Assembly: GCF_014198245.1 (NCBI RefSeq)
Contig: NZ_JACIHE010000024.1
Span: forward strand, 1 to 64,000
Source of the DNA: Bradyrhizobium sp. cir1
GTDB taxonomy: Bacteria; Pseudomonadota; Alphaproteobacteria; Rhizobiales; Xanthobacteraceae
Reading direction: 5' to 3'
DNA: 64,000 bases
In this document: one piece after another, positions 8,707-16,852 of the stretch
Position numbering within the stretch: position 1 is the first letter of the stretch
How the letters are laid out: each line of letters opens with the position of its first letter
Position numbers and translations under genes: made by a program
Notes under the pieces: generated by a model
Told to the model about the DNA's origin: nothing
The model's input: the letters and a program-made list of their open reading frames with translations, nothing else
Database searches by the model: none

Positions 8707-9189
8707 ATGCAGCAAGCCATCACGCACCTCGTCATCCGCAATCCGTTCGGAACCATGGACGTGCCGGCGCCCGATGATTCCGAGGTGATGGACTATGCCG
8801 CTTCCGCCACGCTTGGCGGCGATGCCGCCGACGCCAACGCGGCGCAATGGGGGTCCATTCCCGCATCCTCCGATCCGCTCGAAGGCATCTGGGCGAGCCG
8901 CTGGAACGGCGGTGCCGATCCGACCATTGCGGGTGATACGCCGGACCAATGGAAAGAAGGGCGCGCCGAAGTTCGGATTGCGGGCGGGCGCATCTATCTG
9001 CGCTTTGACTGGGACCATGGCCGCCGGCACGGGCTGATCGATGCCGTGCGCGACGACACCGAGCGGCTGGTCGGCAAGTACATCAACCTGACCAATCCCG
9101 CGATCATGCGGCCGTGGGTCGGGCGCGTGGTCGATGCCGCCAGGATCGACGGATGTTTTCCGAACGGACGGCTGGATTTCCGAAGGTGA
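8707..9189 (+). CDS. Conserved hypothetical protein, 160 residues
   Basis: The ATG at 8707 follows gccgggagatcgcc, a good ribosome site; an upstream ATG at 8593 gives a longer but poorly supported protein. There is no signal peptide or membrane segment. The middle has a repeated Trp pattern (DPLEGIWASRWNGG, QWKEGRAEVRI) followed by a beta-rich part containing GGRIYLRFDWDHG and a C-terminal GCFPNGRLDF. This looks like a small beta-barrel or lipocalin-like fold, but I do not recognise a family. Confidence 0.6.
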   Translation: MQQAITHLVIRNPFGTMDVPAPDDSEVMDYAASATLGGDAADANAAQWGSIPASSDPLEGIWASRWNGGADPTIAGDTPDQWKEGRAEVRIAGGRIYLRFDWDHGRRHGLIDAVRDDTERLVGKYINLTNPAIMRPWVGRVVDAARIDGCFPNGRLDFRR

Positions 9190-9198
9190 AATTCAGGC

Positions 9199-9302
9199 GT
9201 CATTCCGGGGCGCGCGAAGCGCGAACCCGGAATCCATCCGGCGACAGAGTCGGTGGTGGAATGGATTCCGGGCTCGCGCCTGTCGGCGCGCCCCGGAATG
9301 AC
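9199..9302. repeat. Cloverleaf-type palindromic element, family B copy 1
   Basis: Outer arms gtcattccggggc and gccccggaatgac pair. Inside are a side arm gcgc-gaa-gcgc, a central stem gaacccggaatccat with atggattccgggctc, and a second side arm gcgcc..ggcgc. It starts nine bases after the stop codon at 9189. Confidence 0.75.
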
Positions 9303-9316
9303 GAGGAGAGAGAGTC

Positions 9317-10063
9317 TTAGAACCAGCGCTCGCCGACGAACACGGTGTCGCCCGGCGCCAGGGGGGTGCCGAGCGGCACCACGGCGCGCATGGCGCCGCC
9401 GGCTTCGGTGTGCGTCACGGTGACCACGTCGCGCTTGGCGCGCGGCGAGAAGCCGCCGGCAATCGCAACGGCGCTTTCGACGGTCATGTTCGGCACATAG
9501 GGATATTGGCCGGGCGCGGAGACTTCGCCGAGGATGAAGAACGGGCGATAGGTGTCGATCTCGACGGCGACCGAGGGTTCGCGGATGTAACCGTTGCGCA
9601 GGCGCGCGGCGATCTCGCCGGCCAGCCCTGCCGTGGTGCGGCCGCGCGCAGGCACCGCGCCGATCAGCGGCATGGTGATGGAGCCGCCGGCATCGATGGC
9701 GTAGCTGTTGGTGAGACCTTCCTGGCCGTAGACCACGACGCGGAGCTTGTCGCCGGCATCGAGATGGTAGGAGGCGTCGTAGCGGACCGGCGCCGCCATC
9801 GGCGCGGCGTAGCCGACCGGCATGGGCGCAGGCGCGGAGGCAAAGGAATTGCGCAGTGCCCCGATGGCGCCGCCACCGTCGGCGACGACGACCGGCTGCG
9901 GTGCACTGTAGGGCTGGCCATAGGCCATCGAATCGAGATCGGGGCGGGGCTGCACCATCGCAACAGGGCCGGCGGTCTGCATGCAGCCGCCCAGGGCGAG
10001 CGCGGCGGACGCTGCCAAGGACGTTGCCGAGATCGACCATCGAAACGCGCGTGCAACCGGCAC
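9317..10063 (-). CDS. Polysaccharide export lipoprotein (Wza/OPX-like)
   Basis: From the GTG at 10063 (GAGGGA upstream) the product is 248 residues. It has a lipoprotein signal ending ALALGGC with Cys27. Residues about 95-175 are the polysaccharide export domain (YHLDAGDKLRVVVYGQ, MPLIGAVPARGRT). About 180-245 form a single SLBB segment (FFILGEVSAPGQYPYVPNM). OPX proteins form the outer-membrane channel for exopolysaccharide or capsule. It is shorter than E. coli Wza, as in many rhizobial forms. No partner polymerase or tyrosine kinase gene is in the window. Confidence 0.85.
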   Translation of the reverse strand: MPVARAFRWSISATSLAASAALALGGCMQTAGPVAMVQPRPDLDSMAYGQPYSAPQPVVVADGGGAIGALRNSFASAPAPMPVGYAAPMAAPVRYDASYHLDAGDKLRVVVYGQEGLTNSYAIDAGGSITMPLIGAVPARGRTTAGLAGEIAARLRNGYIREPSVAVEIDTYRPFFILGEVSAPGQYPYVPNMTVESAVAIAGGFSPRAKRDVVTVTHTEAGGAMRAVVPLGTPLAPGDTVFVGERWF

Positions 10064-10193
10064 CGGACCTGTCCCTCGAAACGAGATGGCTCCAGTGATG
10101 CACCGGTTATGGTTAATAAAGCGTTGAGGGGGCAATGACGGTCGCACCCTCCCCCTCCAGGGGAGGGTAAGTGACACCTCGTTCGCGGCTGGC

Positions 10194-10850
10194 CTACACA
10201 CTCACGCCAACGCCGATCGGGCAGGACACGCCAGTGCCGCCCAGGCCGCAATAGCCGGCGGGATTCTTCGCCAGGTATTGCTGATGGTAGTCCTCGGCGA
10301 AATAGAACGCGCCGGCCGGCGCGATCTCGGTGGTGATGGCACCGAGGCCCTTGGCGGCAAGCGCCTTCTGGTAGAGCGCCTTCGACGCGTCGGCGGCCTT
10401 CTTCTGCGCATCGCTATAAGTGTAGATCGCGCTTCGGTACTGCGTACCGACGTCGTTGCCCTGGCGCATGCCCTGCGTCGGGTTGTGGCTCTCCCAGAAC
10501 GTCTTCAGGAGCCTCTCGTAGGAGATCTTGTTCGGATCGAACACGACCAGCACCACCTCGGTGTGGCCGGTGCGGCCCGAGCAGGTCTCTTCATAGGTCG
10601 GGTTCGGCGTGTGGCCACCGGCATAGCCGACGGCGGTGGTGTAAATGCCATCGCCGAGCTCCCAGAATTTGCGCTCGGCGCCCCAGAAGCAGCCGAGGCC
10701 GAACACCGCCTGCTCGAGGCCGGCGGGATAAGGCGGCTGCAACTTCGCACCGTTGACGAAATGAGTGGTCGCGGTCGGGATGGCTTGCGCACGGCCCGGC
10801 AGCGCCTCAGCTGCGCTCGGCAATGCGGTGGTCTTGCGCATGAACAGCAT
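10194..10850 (-). CDS. msrA: Peptide methionine sulfoxide reductase MsrA
   Basis: The 218-residue protein carries the MsrA signature GLGCFWGAE, with catalytic Cys54. Other conserved parts are TAVGYAGGHTPNPTYEETCSG, GHTEVVLVVFDP, GTQYRSAIYT and a Cys-containing tail (GYCGLGGTGVSCP) that could supply resolving cysteines. MsrA reduces methionine-S-sulfoxide in damaged proteins using thioredoxin. Residues 1-30 are extra relative to the minimal domain and are not a clear signal peptide. Confidence 0.93.
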   Translation of the reverse strand: MLFMRKTTALPSAAEALPGRAQAIPTATTHFVNGAKLQPPYPAGLEQAVFGLGCFWGAERKFWELGDGIYTTAVGYAGGHTPNPTYEETCSGRTGHTEVVLVVFDPNKISYERLLKTFWESHNPTQGMRQGNDVGTQYRSAIYTYSDAQKKAADASKALYQKALAAKGLGAITTEIAPAGAFYFAEDYHQQYLAKNPAGYCGLGGTGVSCPIGVGVSV

Positions 10851-11019
10851 GATCGGATCTCCGAAACGAGCCGTGCGTCGCCCAAGTCCGTATGTCCTAA
10901 GCCAGGCGCTCAGGCGGCGTGCTCGCGATCAGGTGGGAATATAGGTCTTTACGCGCAAAGGGGCAGCCTTGTTACGCTGCGCTCAGCGCGGTGGGTCAAT
11001 CCCGGCGGGAATTGAAGGA

Positions 11020-11337
11020 TCAATCCCGGGTATAGCCGATCAGCGGCTTGCGCGGCCGGAACAGGACCATCAGCAGGATGCCGAGAATGCCGAGGACGGC
11101 GAAGACCGGCTGGTCCAGCACGAGGCGGATCACCGAGGTCCAGAGCCAGGGCGCCTTGGCCTCGACCCAGGTCCGGAATGCCGCCTGGCTGGCCTGGTTG
11201 ATGTCGTTCCAGAATTGGCCGAACCGGGTGAACCGCAGGGTCTGGTCGGCGACCCAGCGGGCGCCGTCATAGACCATGAAGATGAACCCGCCGGCGAGCA
11301 GCAACAGCCCAATCAGTCGGAAAAAGCCGCGGATCAT
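11020..11337 (-). CDS. Small inner-membrane protein of unknown function
   Basis: This 105-residue protein has two predicted membrane helices, about residues 6-24 (FFRLIGLLLLAGGFIFMVYD) and 78-95 (PVFAVLGILGILLMVLF), and a short basic C-terminal tail. The middle is amphipathic with several Trp residues. It lies upstream of and divergent from rpsT. I know of no assigned function. Confidence 0.7.
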   Translation of the reverse strand: MIRGFFRLIGLLLLAGGFIFMVYDGARWVADQTLRFTRFGQFWNDINQASQAAFRTWVEAKAPWLWTSVIRLVLDQPVFAVLGILGILLMVLFRPRKPLIGYTRD

Positions 11338-11708
11338 GCCTCACCCTATACGGTTGTCCGATCGGACGAGCCCAAGAAACGCCGATCAAATGCCGCCAGC
11401 CAATAGCCGGGGAACGGCAGAAATTCAACCTGTTCAGGGCGTTACGGCCCCCGTCCAGCCCACCAGAGGCCGGTTTTCCAGCCCGGAAAGCGTTGACGGT
11501 GCCACAGACCCTCTCTATAAGGGCGCCAACTGGCGGCGGGCGCAATCCTGCCGCCGCTGTTCTTTGAGCAGTTGCAGGCTCTTTAGGCCTCATGTTCCGG
11601 GAACGGCCAGCAACCGAACACCCTAAATCCGAGCGTCGATTCCGCGGTCAAGCAAGCCGGCGCTACCCGACCAAGACGCGACCGGTACCCGCAAAGGATA
11701 TTGAGACC
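11338..11708. other. Divergent region with rpsT promoter and leader
   Basis: This 371-bp gap holds the rpsT promoter (11493-11521) and a leader of about 180 bases. The small ORFs in it are not supported. Confidence 0.5.
11493..11521 (+). promoter_or_regulatory. Sigma-70-type promoter for rpsT
   Basis: TTGACG at 11493-11498 and TATAAG at 11516-11521 are separated by exactly 17 bases. This is an unusually good match to the housekeeping consensus and suits a highly expressed ribosomal protein gene. It implies an untranslated leader of about 180 bases. Confidence 0.7.
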
Positions 11709-11975
11709 ATGGCCAATACCACTTCCGCCAAGAAAGCGACGCGCAAGATCGCCCGTCGCACCGCCGTCAACAAGTCGCGCCGCACCCAGATGCGCGGCGC
11801 CGTGCGCACTGTCGAGGAAGCCATCAAGACCGGCGATCGCGCCGCTGCCGTGAAGGCGCTGGCGACTGCCGAGCCCGCCCTGATGCGCGCCGCCCAGCGC
11901 AACATCATTCACAAGAACAACGCCAGCCGCAAAGTCTCGCGCCTCACCGCGCAGATTGCCAAGCTCGCGAAGTAA
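11709..11975 (+). CDS. rpsT: 30S ribosomal protein S20
   Basis: This 88-residue, highly basic protein has the S20 pattern: ANTTSAKKATRKIARRTAVNKSRRT at the front, a central helix with AAVKALATAEPALMRAAQRNI, and HKNNASRKVSRL near the end. S20 is a primary binder of 16S rRNA in the small subunit. The start is the ATG at 11709; longer upstream ORF extensions are leader. A strong promoter precedes it and a terminator follows, so it is probably monocistronic. Its position before dnaA is typical of alphaproteobacteria. Confidence 0.95.
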   Translation: MANTTSAKKATRKIARRTAVNKSRRTQMRGAVRTVEEAIKTGDRAAAVKALATAEPALMRAAQRNIIHKNNASRKVSRLTAQIAKLAK

Positions 11976-12041
11976 ACTTGCAGCTAAGCAAGCAAACTTG
12001 CGACATCATCTGATCGGTTGATCCGATCGGCACGACAAAGA

Positions 12042-12066
12042 GCCCGGCATCGCGCCGGGTTTTTTT
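12042..12066 (+). terminator. Intrinsic terminator of rpsT
   Basis: cccggc and gccggg form a GC stem around a short loop, directly followed by seven T residues. This is a textbook rho-independent terminator 67 bases after the rpsT stop. Confidence 0.85.
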
Positions 12067-13236
12067 GTTGCCTGTCATATTCACGCAACCGGTCATGCGC
12101 CTCGCAATCTCCGCGTGGAAGATTTGCATCGACCGCATTATGATGCGTTCCGCAGCTCTACCTGCGGATGTTTGTGCAACAGCGGAAACTTTCACTGCGT
12201 TGCAAAAAACCCCTGCGGCGCGCGGCTAAGATGAATTCGCGCGCGGAAAAGTTCTGCACACCGTAGATTCACCGGAACGCTGCCACAGGTGGAGTTACCC
12301 TGTGAAACGAGACTCAAAAAACGATGGCTCGCTAATCACTTATCGACATAGCTGCGACAAGCATTTGGAAAATTCGCTCGCGCGTCGCGCGCGTGACGCT
12401 TTTGTAAAAAATTTTTGGCGGTGACGGAGAATTGTCACATGAGGCGCGGCATTTTCGATTCTGTGCACGAATCCAAAAACTTGCTTCAGAGCCTGTGCAC
12501 AAGTCCCGCGCGGCGTTAACCGAGGTCAAGTTTTTTGATGCCTCAAGTCTGAATCAATTTCGTTGCGAGTCTTTCCGCATAGTGTATTCCTTAAGTCGTT
12601 CGCGGCGCCCACGATCTTGAGACCAGCGCGGTATCGGAAACGGGGCGAGCGTGCAAATCGGCGGCGGTGTGCACGTGGGCGACGCTTCAACAAGCGATTG
12701 TCGGTTCAAAACCCATAGCAATGTGGGAACGGTAGCTCTTTGTCTGAATGTCTCCAAGCGAGATCTCAGGCATCTCGCTCGCGCCAAGCGCAAATGAGAG
12801 ACACCTTGCAGCTACCCCGACATACGCGATGGCGAAGCCGAGTGGACGACTAGTGCAGACGGGCAGGGCATCCGCGACAGGAGTACGGCGCGGTTGTCTT
12901 TTACGCAGGACCTTGTCGTGAGCGATCACGGCAGGACGGGGAGGTATCATGTCCTACGGATTCAACGCGGTATTGACTCAAGTTCCATCGTTCGACGATG
13001 CCGTCTCCGATCCGTCCTGCGTCCAGCCTCCAACGTGCACGGGCGCGTCGAGTACGCGCTGACCTCGCGACCCTTCCATCAAAGACATCGCTGATCTGAC
13101 CCGCGGCGCGGCGCGCCGAACGGTCGAGCTATGCCTGACGATGGACTCGCTCGAGGTCGCGCCATTCCGGGATTCGGCAGGAACCCTGCATGGCGCTCAC
13201 AAATTCAATCTGAGCTCTCAAGAGAAGTTTTTGACG
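12067..13236. promoter_or_regulatory. dnaA upstream control region, possible oriC
   Basis: The 1.17-kb gap between the rpsT terminator and dnaA has no credible gene. It contains DnaA-box-like nonamers: TTCTGCACA at 12252-12260, TTATCGACA at 12340-12348 (one mismatch to TTATCCACA) and the inverted TGTGCACAA at 12494-12502; weaker ones include tgtgcacga (12462) and tgtgcacgt (12668). An A/T tract (tttgtaaaaaattttt) lies at 12401-12416. Six GANTC sites fall between 12266 and 12571. This suggests DnaA autoregulation and CcrM control. In many Rhizobiales oriC is next to hemE instead, so an origin here is unproven. Confidence 0.5.
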
Positions 13237-14649
13237 ATGAACACATCGGAACAGGATCGCTGGTCACGCGTGAAGAGCCGGCTGCGCTCGAATGTTGGCG
13301 AGGACGTTTACACGAGCTGGTTTGCACGCATGGATCTGGAGGGCGTGCAGGACGAGAGCGTGCGGCTCTCGGTGCCGACCCGCTTTCTGAAGAGCTGGAT
13401 CCAGGCCCATTATGCCGAGCGCGTGCTGTCGTGCTGGCAGGCCGAGATGCCGGAAGTGCACCGCATCGACCTCACGGTCCGGTCCGCCGTGCGCCCGGTG
13501 GCGCCGCCGAAGGAAGCGCCCGCGCCGGTCGAGGCACGCCGCGCCCCCGCGCCGGAGCTGCGCTCGACCGCGACCGCGCCGGTCTCGGCCAATCATGACG
13601 CGCTCGGCGGCTCGCCGCTCGATCCGCGCCTGACCTTTGCGAGCTTCGTCGTCGGCCGCTCCAATACGCTGGCCCATGCGGCCGCGCGCCAGGTCGCCGA
13701 GGGACGCCGCGGCGATCCCGTGATGTTCAACCCGCTCTACATCCATGCCGGCGTCGGCCTCGGCAAGACGCATCTCTTGCAGGCGGTGACCTGGGCCGGC
13801 AATTCCGGCAACGAGCGCAAGGTGCTGTATCTCACCGCCGAAAAATTCATGTACGGCTTCGTCGCCGCGCTGAAGACGCAGACGGCGCTGGCCTTCAAGG
13901 AAGCGCTGCGCGGCATCGACGTGCTCGTGATCGACGATCTGCAGTTCCTGCAGGGCAAGTCGACCCAGGCCGAGTTCTGTCACACGCTGAACGCGCTGAT
14001 CGATGCCGGCCGCCAGGTCGTGATCGCGGCCGACCGTCCGCCGTCCGACCTCGAGAGCCTGGACGATCGCGTCCGCTCGCGCCTTGCCGGCGGCCTCGTG
14101 GTCGAGATGGGCTCGCTCGGCGAAGAGCTGCGTCACGGCATTCTCAAGTCGCGCGTCGCCGCCGCCCGCGCCCATCACGCGACCTTCGACGTGCCGGAGG
14201 AGGTGCTGCATTATCTCGCGCGCACCATCACCCATAACGGCCGCGACCTCGAAGGCGCGATCAACCGCCTCTTGGCGCACTCCAAGCTCAACAACCAGCC
14301 GGTGACGCTGGAGATGGCCGAGCGCGAGGTGCGCGACCTGGTCCGGCCGCAGGAGCCGAAGCGGATCAAGATCGAGGACATCCAGCGCGTGGTGGCACGG
14401 CAGTATAATGTCAGCCGCTCCGACCTGCTCTCCTCGCGCCGCACCGCCAACGTGGTCCGCCCGCGCCAGGTGGCGATGTATCTCGCCAAGACGCTGACCC
14501 TGCGCTCGCTCCCCGAAATCGGCCGCCGCTTCGGCGGACGCGACCACACCACGGTGCTGCATGCCGTGCGCAAGATCGAGGCACTGGTCTCCAAGGACAC
14601 CGCGCTGTCGGAGGAAGTGGAGTCGCTGAAGCGCCAGCTTCAGGAATAA
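13237..14649 (+). CDS. dnaA: Chromosomal replication initiator protein DnaA
   Basis: From the ATG at 13237 the protein is 470 residues and begins MNTSEQDRWSRV, which matches rhizobial DnaA; the reading frame is open further upstream. Domain I is 1-80, a Pro/Ala linker is about 85-125, and the AAA+ domain is about 130-345 with Walker A AGVGLGKTH at 171-179 and Walker B VLVIDDLQFL. Domain IV at the C-terminus carries the DNA-binding signature GGRDHTTVLHAVRKIE. DnaA opens the origin and regulates its own promoter. The ribosome site (GAGAAG) is modest. dnaN follows after 387 bp. Confidence 0.97.
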   Translation: MNTSEQDRWSRVKSRLRSNVGEDVYTSWFARMDLEGVQDESVRLSVPTRFLKSWIQAHYAERVLSCWQAEMPEVHRIDLTVRSAVRPVAPPKEAPAPVEARRAPAPELRSTATAPVSANHDALGGSPLDPRLTFASFVVGRSNTLAHAAARQVAEGRRGDPVMFNPLYIHAGVGLGKTHLLQAVTWAGNSGNERKVLYLTAEKFMYGFVAALKTQTALAFKEALRGIDVLVIDDLQFLQGKSTQAEFCHTLNALIDAGRQVVIAADRPPSDLESLDDRVRSRLAGGLVVEMGSLGEELRHGILKSRVAAARAHHATFDVPEEVLHYLARTITHNGRDLEGAINRLLAHSKLNNQPVTLEMAEREVRDLVRPQEPKRIKIEDIQRVVARQYNVSRSDLLSSRRTANVVRPRQVAMYLAKTLTLRSLPEIGRRFGGRDHTTVLHAVRKIEALVSKDTALSEEVESLKRQLQE

Positions 14650-14669
14650 AGGCCTATTTCTCCTTTTCA

Positions 14670-14807
14670 CCTCTCCCCGCCTGCGGGGAGAGGTCGAATT
14701 CGATCGCAGATCGAATTCGGGTGAGGGGGTACAGGTCCCTCGACATGGTCATACGCGGAGAGAGGCCCCTCACCCCAACCCTCTCCCCGTAAGAACGGGG
14801 CGAGGGA
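14670..14807. repeat. Cloverleaf-type palindromic element, family A copy 1
   Basis: Cctctccccgcctgcggggagagg is followed by a variable 11-bp hairpin (cgaattcgatc-gca-gatcgaattcg, 14695-14719), then gggtgaggggg and the complementary cccctcacccc, then accctctccccgtaagaacgggg. It begins 20 bases after the dnaA stop. The remaining 230 bp before dnaN contain a short hairpin (accccggcctgccggggg near 14942) but no gene. Confidence 0.7.
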
Positions 14808-15036
14808 GCGCACCTGTGCCTGGGCGGCGGCCTTGGTCTCTGCCTGTAAATCGTGGGGGAACTGCCCCCTATCCCTTGAATCCCGAGACCATCCGAGCCA
14901 CCTTGCGCGACCCTGACGGCTTTGGTCATATCGGCTGGATGACCCCGGCCTGCCGGGGGTCTTCGGTGCCGTGGCGCGTCCCGCCGCCCGGCCTTCTCAA
15001 CACTGAGTTTTCCTTGGGGATCGGGCGAGTAGTGCA

Positions 15037-16155
15037 ATGAAGGTTACGGTCGAACGCGCGCAACTCCTGAAGTCACTGGGCCATGTCCACCGCGTGGTCG
15101 AGCGCCGCAACACGATCCCGATCCTCGGCAACGTGCTGGTCCGTGCCGAGAACGCCAAATTGTCGCTGAAGGCGACCGACCTCGACCTGGAGGTGACGGA
15201 AACGCTGGCGGCGGAAACCGCCACCGCCGGTTCCACCACCGTGCCGGCGCACATGTTCTACGACATCGTGCGCAAGCTGCCTGACGGCTCGCAGATCGTG
15301 CTGGAAGCCGACGGCGACCGCGCCGTGCTGGCGATCCGCGCCGGCCGTTCGCGTTTCACGCTGCAGACGCTGCCGGAAAATGATTTCCCGGATCTGGCCG
15401 CCGGCGACATGTCGCACTCCTTCTCGCTCGCCGCCAAGGACGTCAAGCGGCTGATCGACCGCACCCAGTTCGCGATCTCGACCGAGGAGACGCGCTATTA
15501 TCTCAACGGCATCTATCTGCACGCCGCCGGCACGGCGAAGGCCGCCACCCTGCGCGGCGTTGCCACCGACGGCCACCGCCTCGCCCAGCTCGACCTGGTG
15601 CAACCCAAGGGCGCCGAGGGCATGCCGGGCGTGATCGTGCCGCGCAAGACGGTCGGCGAGGTGCAGCGCCTGATCGAGGACACCGACGCCGAGATGACGA
15701 TCGAGCTGTCGCAGGCAAAAATCCGCTTTACGATCGGCAACGTCGTGCTGACCTCGAAACTGATCGACGGCACCTTCCCCGACTATGGCCGCGTCATTCC
15801 GCAAGGCAACGACAAGGAGCTCGTCGTCGACAAGAAGGACTTTGAGAACGCGGTCGACCGCGTCTCCACCATCTCCAGCGAGCGCGGCCGCGCGGTCAAG
15901 CTGTCGCTGTCGCCGGGCAAGCTGGTGCTGTCGGTGACCAACCCGGATTCCGGCAGCGCGACCGAAGAGCTCGAGGTCGAATACGCCTCCGACGCCCTCG
16001 ATATCGGCTTCAACTCGCGCTACCTCCTCGACATCGCCGCCCAGATCGAAGGCGACGTCGCAACGCTCAGGCTCGCCGACCCCGGCTCGCCCACCCTGGT
16101 CCAGGACCGCGACGACAAGAGCGCGCTGTACGTGCTGATGCCGATGCGGGTGTGA
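15037..16155 (+). CDS. dnaN: DNA polymerase III beta subunit (sliding clamp)
   Basis: At 372 residues this has the full clamp length with three similar domains. It begins MKVTVERAQLLKSLGHVHRVVERRNTIPILGNVL, the typical alphaproteobacterial start, and ends with YVLMPMRV, the canonical clamp C-terminus. The clamp tethers polymerase III and many repair enzymes to DNA. It follows dnaA; recF would normally come next, but a DUF559 gene flanked by repeats lies between them. Confidence 0.96.
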   Translation: MKVTVERAQLLKSLGHVHRVVERRNTIPILGNVLVRAENAKLSLKATDLDLEVTETLAAETATAGSTTVPAHMFYDIVRKLPDGSQIVLEADGDRAVLAIRAGRSRFTLQTLPENDFPDLAAGDMSHSFSLAAKDVKRLIDRTQFAISTEETRYYLNGIYLHAAGTAKAATLRGVATDGHRLAQLDLVQPKGAEGMPGVIVPRKTVGEVQRLIEDTDAEMTIELSQAKIRFTIGNVVLTSKLIDGTFPDYGRVIPQGNDKELVVDKKDFENAVDRVSTISSERGRAVKLSLSPGKLVLSVTNPDSGSATEELEVEYASDALDIGFNSRYLLDIAAQIEGDVATLRLADPGSPTLVQDRDDKSALYVLMPMRV

Positions 16156-16216
16156 GGGAGGTGCTCCCTCGCCAGCAAGCCCTGCTTCAAGTGCCTAACG
16201 CGATGCGCGTGACTGC

Positions 16217-16372
16217 GCCCTCTCCCCTTGCGGGAGAGGGCAGCTCCGCCATTGACCAAGACCTCACTCGGGTGAGGGGTCCTCTCGCGGCACCTTCTAT
16301 GTGGAGGCAACCCCTCACCCGCCGTCGCTGCGCGACGGCACCCTCTCCCGCAAGGGGAGAGGGTAGAGGCAC
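16217..16372. repeat. Cloverleaf-type palindromic element, family A copy 2
   Basis: It contains ccctctccccttgcgggagaggg, then gggtgagggg with the inverted cccctcaccc, a side arm gccgtcg-ctgcg-cgacggc and a closing ccctctcccgcaaggggagaggg. It lies 61 bases after dnaN and 31 bases before the DUF559 gene. Confidence 0.7.
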
Positions 16373-16403
16373 CGTACGCCAACGACGTCGCGAATGAACG
16401 CCG

Positions 16404-16769
16404 ATGCTGGACGACCCGCACCATCGGCCGACCGCCAGACATCTTCGCCAGTTTGCGAAGAACATGCGGCACGAACCGACGGACGCGGAGGCCGCGATGT
16501 GGCGCCTGCTCAGGGATCGACGGCTATCGGCCTACAAGTTTCGCCGACAGGTTCCGATCGAAAGCTACATCCTCGACTTTGTCTGCTTCGAGAAACGCCT
16601 CGTGATCGAGATCGACGGCAGTCAGCACGTGAAATCGCGGCGTGACGCAGTTCGGGATGCCGCACTTGCCTCCGAAGGTTTCGCCATCGCCCGCTATTGG
16701 AACAACGACGTGTTACAGCAGCCCACCTCTGTGTTGGAGGATATCCTTGCAAAGCTTGCCGGGCGGTAA
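16404..16769 (+). CDS. DUF559 endonuclease-like protein
   Basis: This 121-residue protein matches the DUF559 family, related to very-short-patch-repair-type nucleases. The front has LRQFAKNMRHEPTDAEAAMWRLLRDRR, followed by a PD-(D/E)XK-like core with Asp58 (YILDFVC) and Glu69-Ile-Asp71 (LVIEIDGSQH), and a C-terminal VARYWNNDVL-like strand. The nuclease role is predicted only. It sits between dnaN and recF and is bracketed by family A repeat material on both sides, with the right-hand repeat starting at its stop codon, which suggests a cassette that arrived by insertion. Confidence 0.82.
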   Translation: MLDDPHHRPTARHLRQFAKNMRHEPTDAEAAMWRLLRDRRLSAYKFRRQVPIESYILDFVCFEKRLVIEIDGSQHVKSRRDAVRDAALASEGFAIARYWNNDVLQQPTSVLEDILAKLAGR

Positions 16770-16829
16770 CATACCCCTCACCCGTCGCCTCACTTCGTGA
16801 GGCGCCACCCTCTCCCGCAAAGGGGAGAG
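16770..16829. repeat. Partial family A element (right half)
   Basis: Cccctcaccc is followed by a perfect side arm cgcctcac-ttc-gtgaggcg and then ccctctcccgcaaaggggagag. Only the right half of the family A plan is present. It begins directly after the DUF559 stop codon. Confidence 0.65.
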
Positions 16830-16852
16830 CGCGCGCCCATGACGAATAGCCC

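Noticed and set aside
12687..12950. 87-codon reverse ORF in the dnaA upstream region
   Set aside because: No ribosome site, no recognisable family, and it overlaps DnaA-box-like sequence.
13131..13598. 155-codon forward ORF overlapping dnaA
   Set aside because: It is another frame of the dnaA N-terminus.
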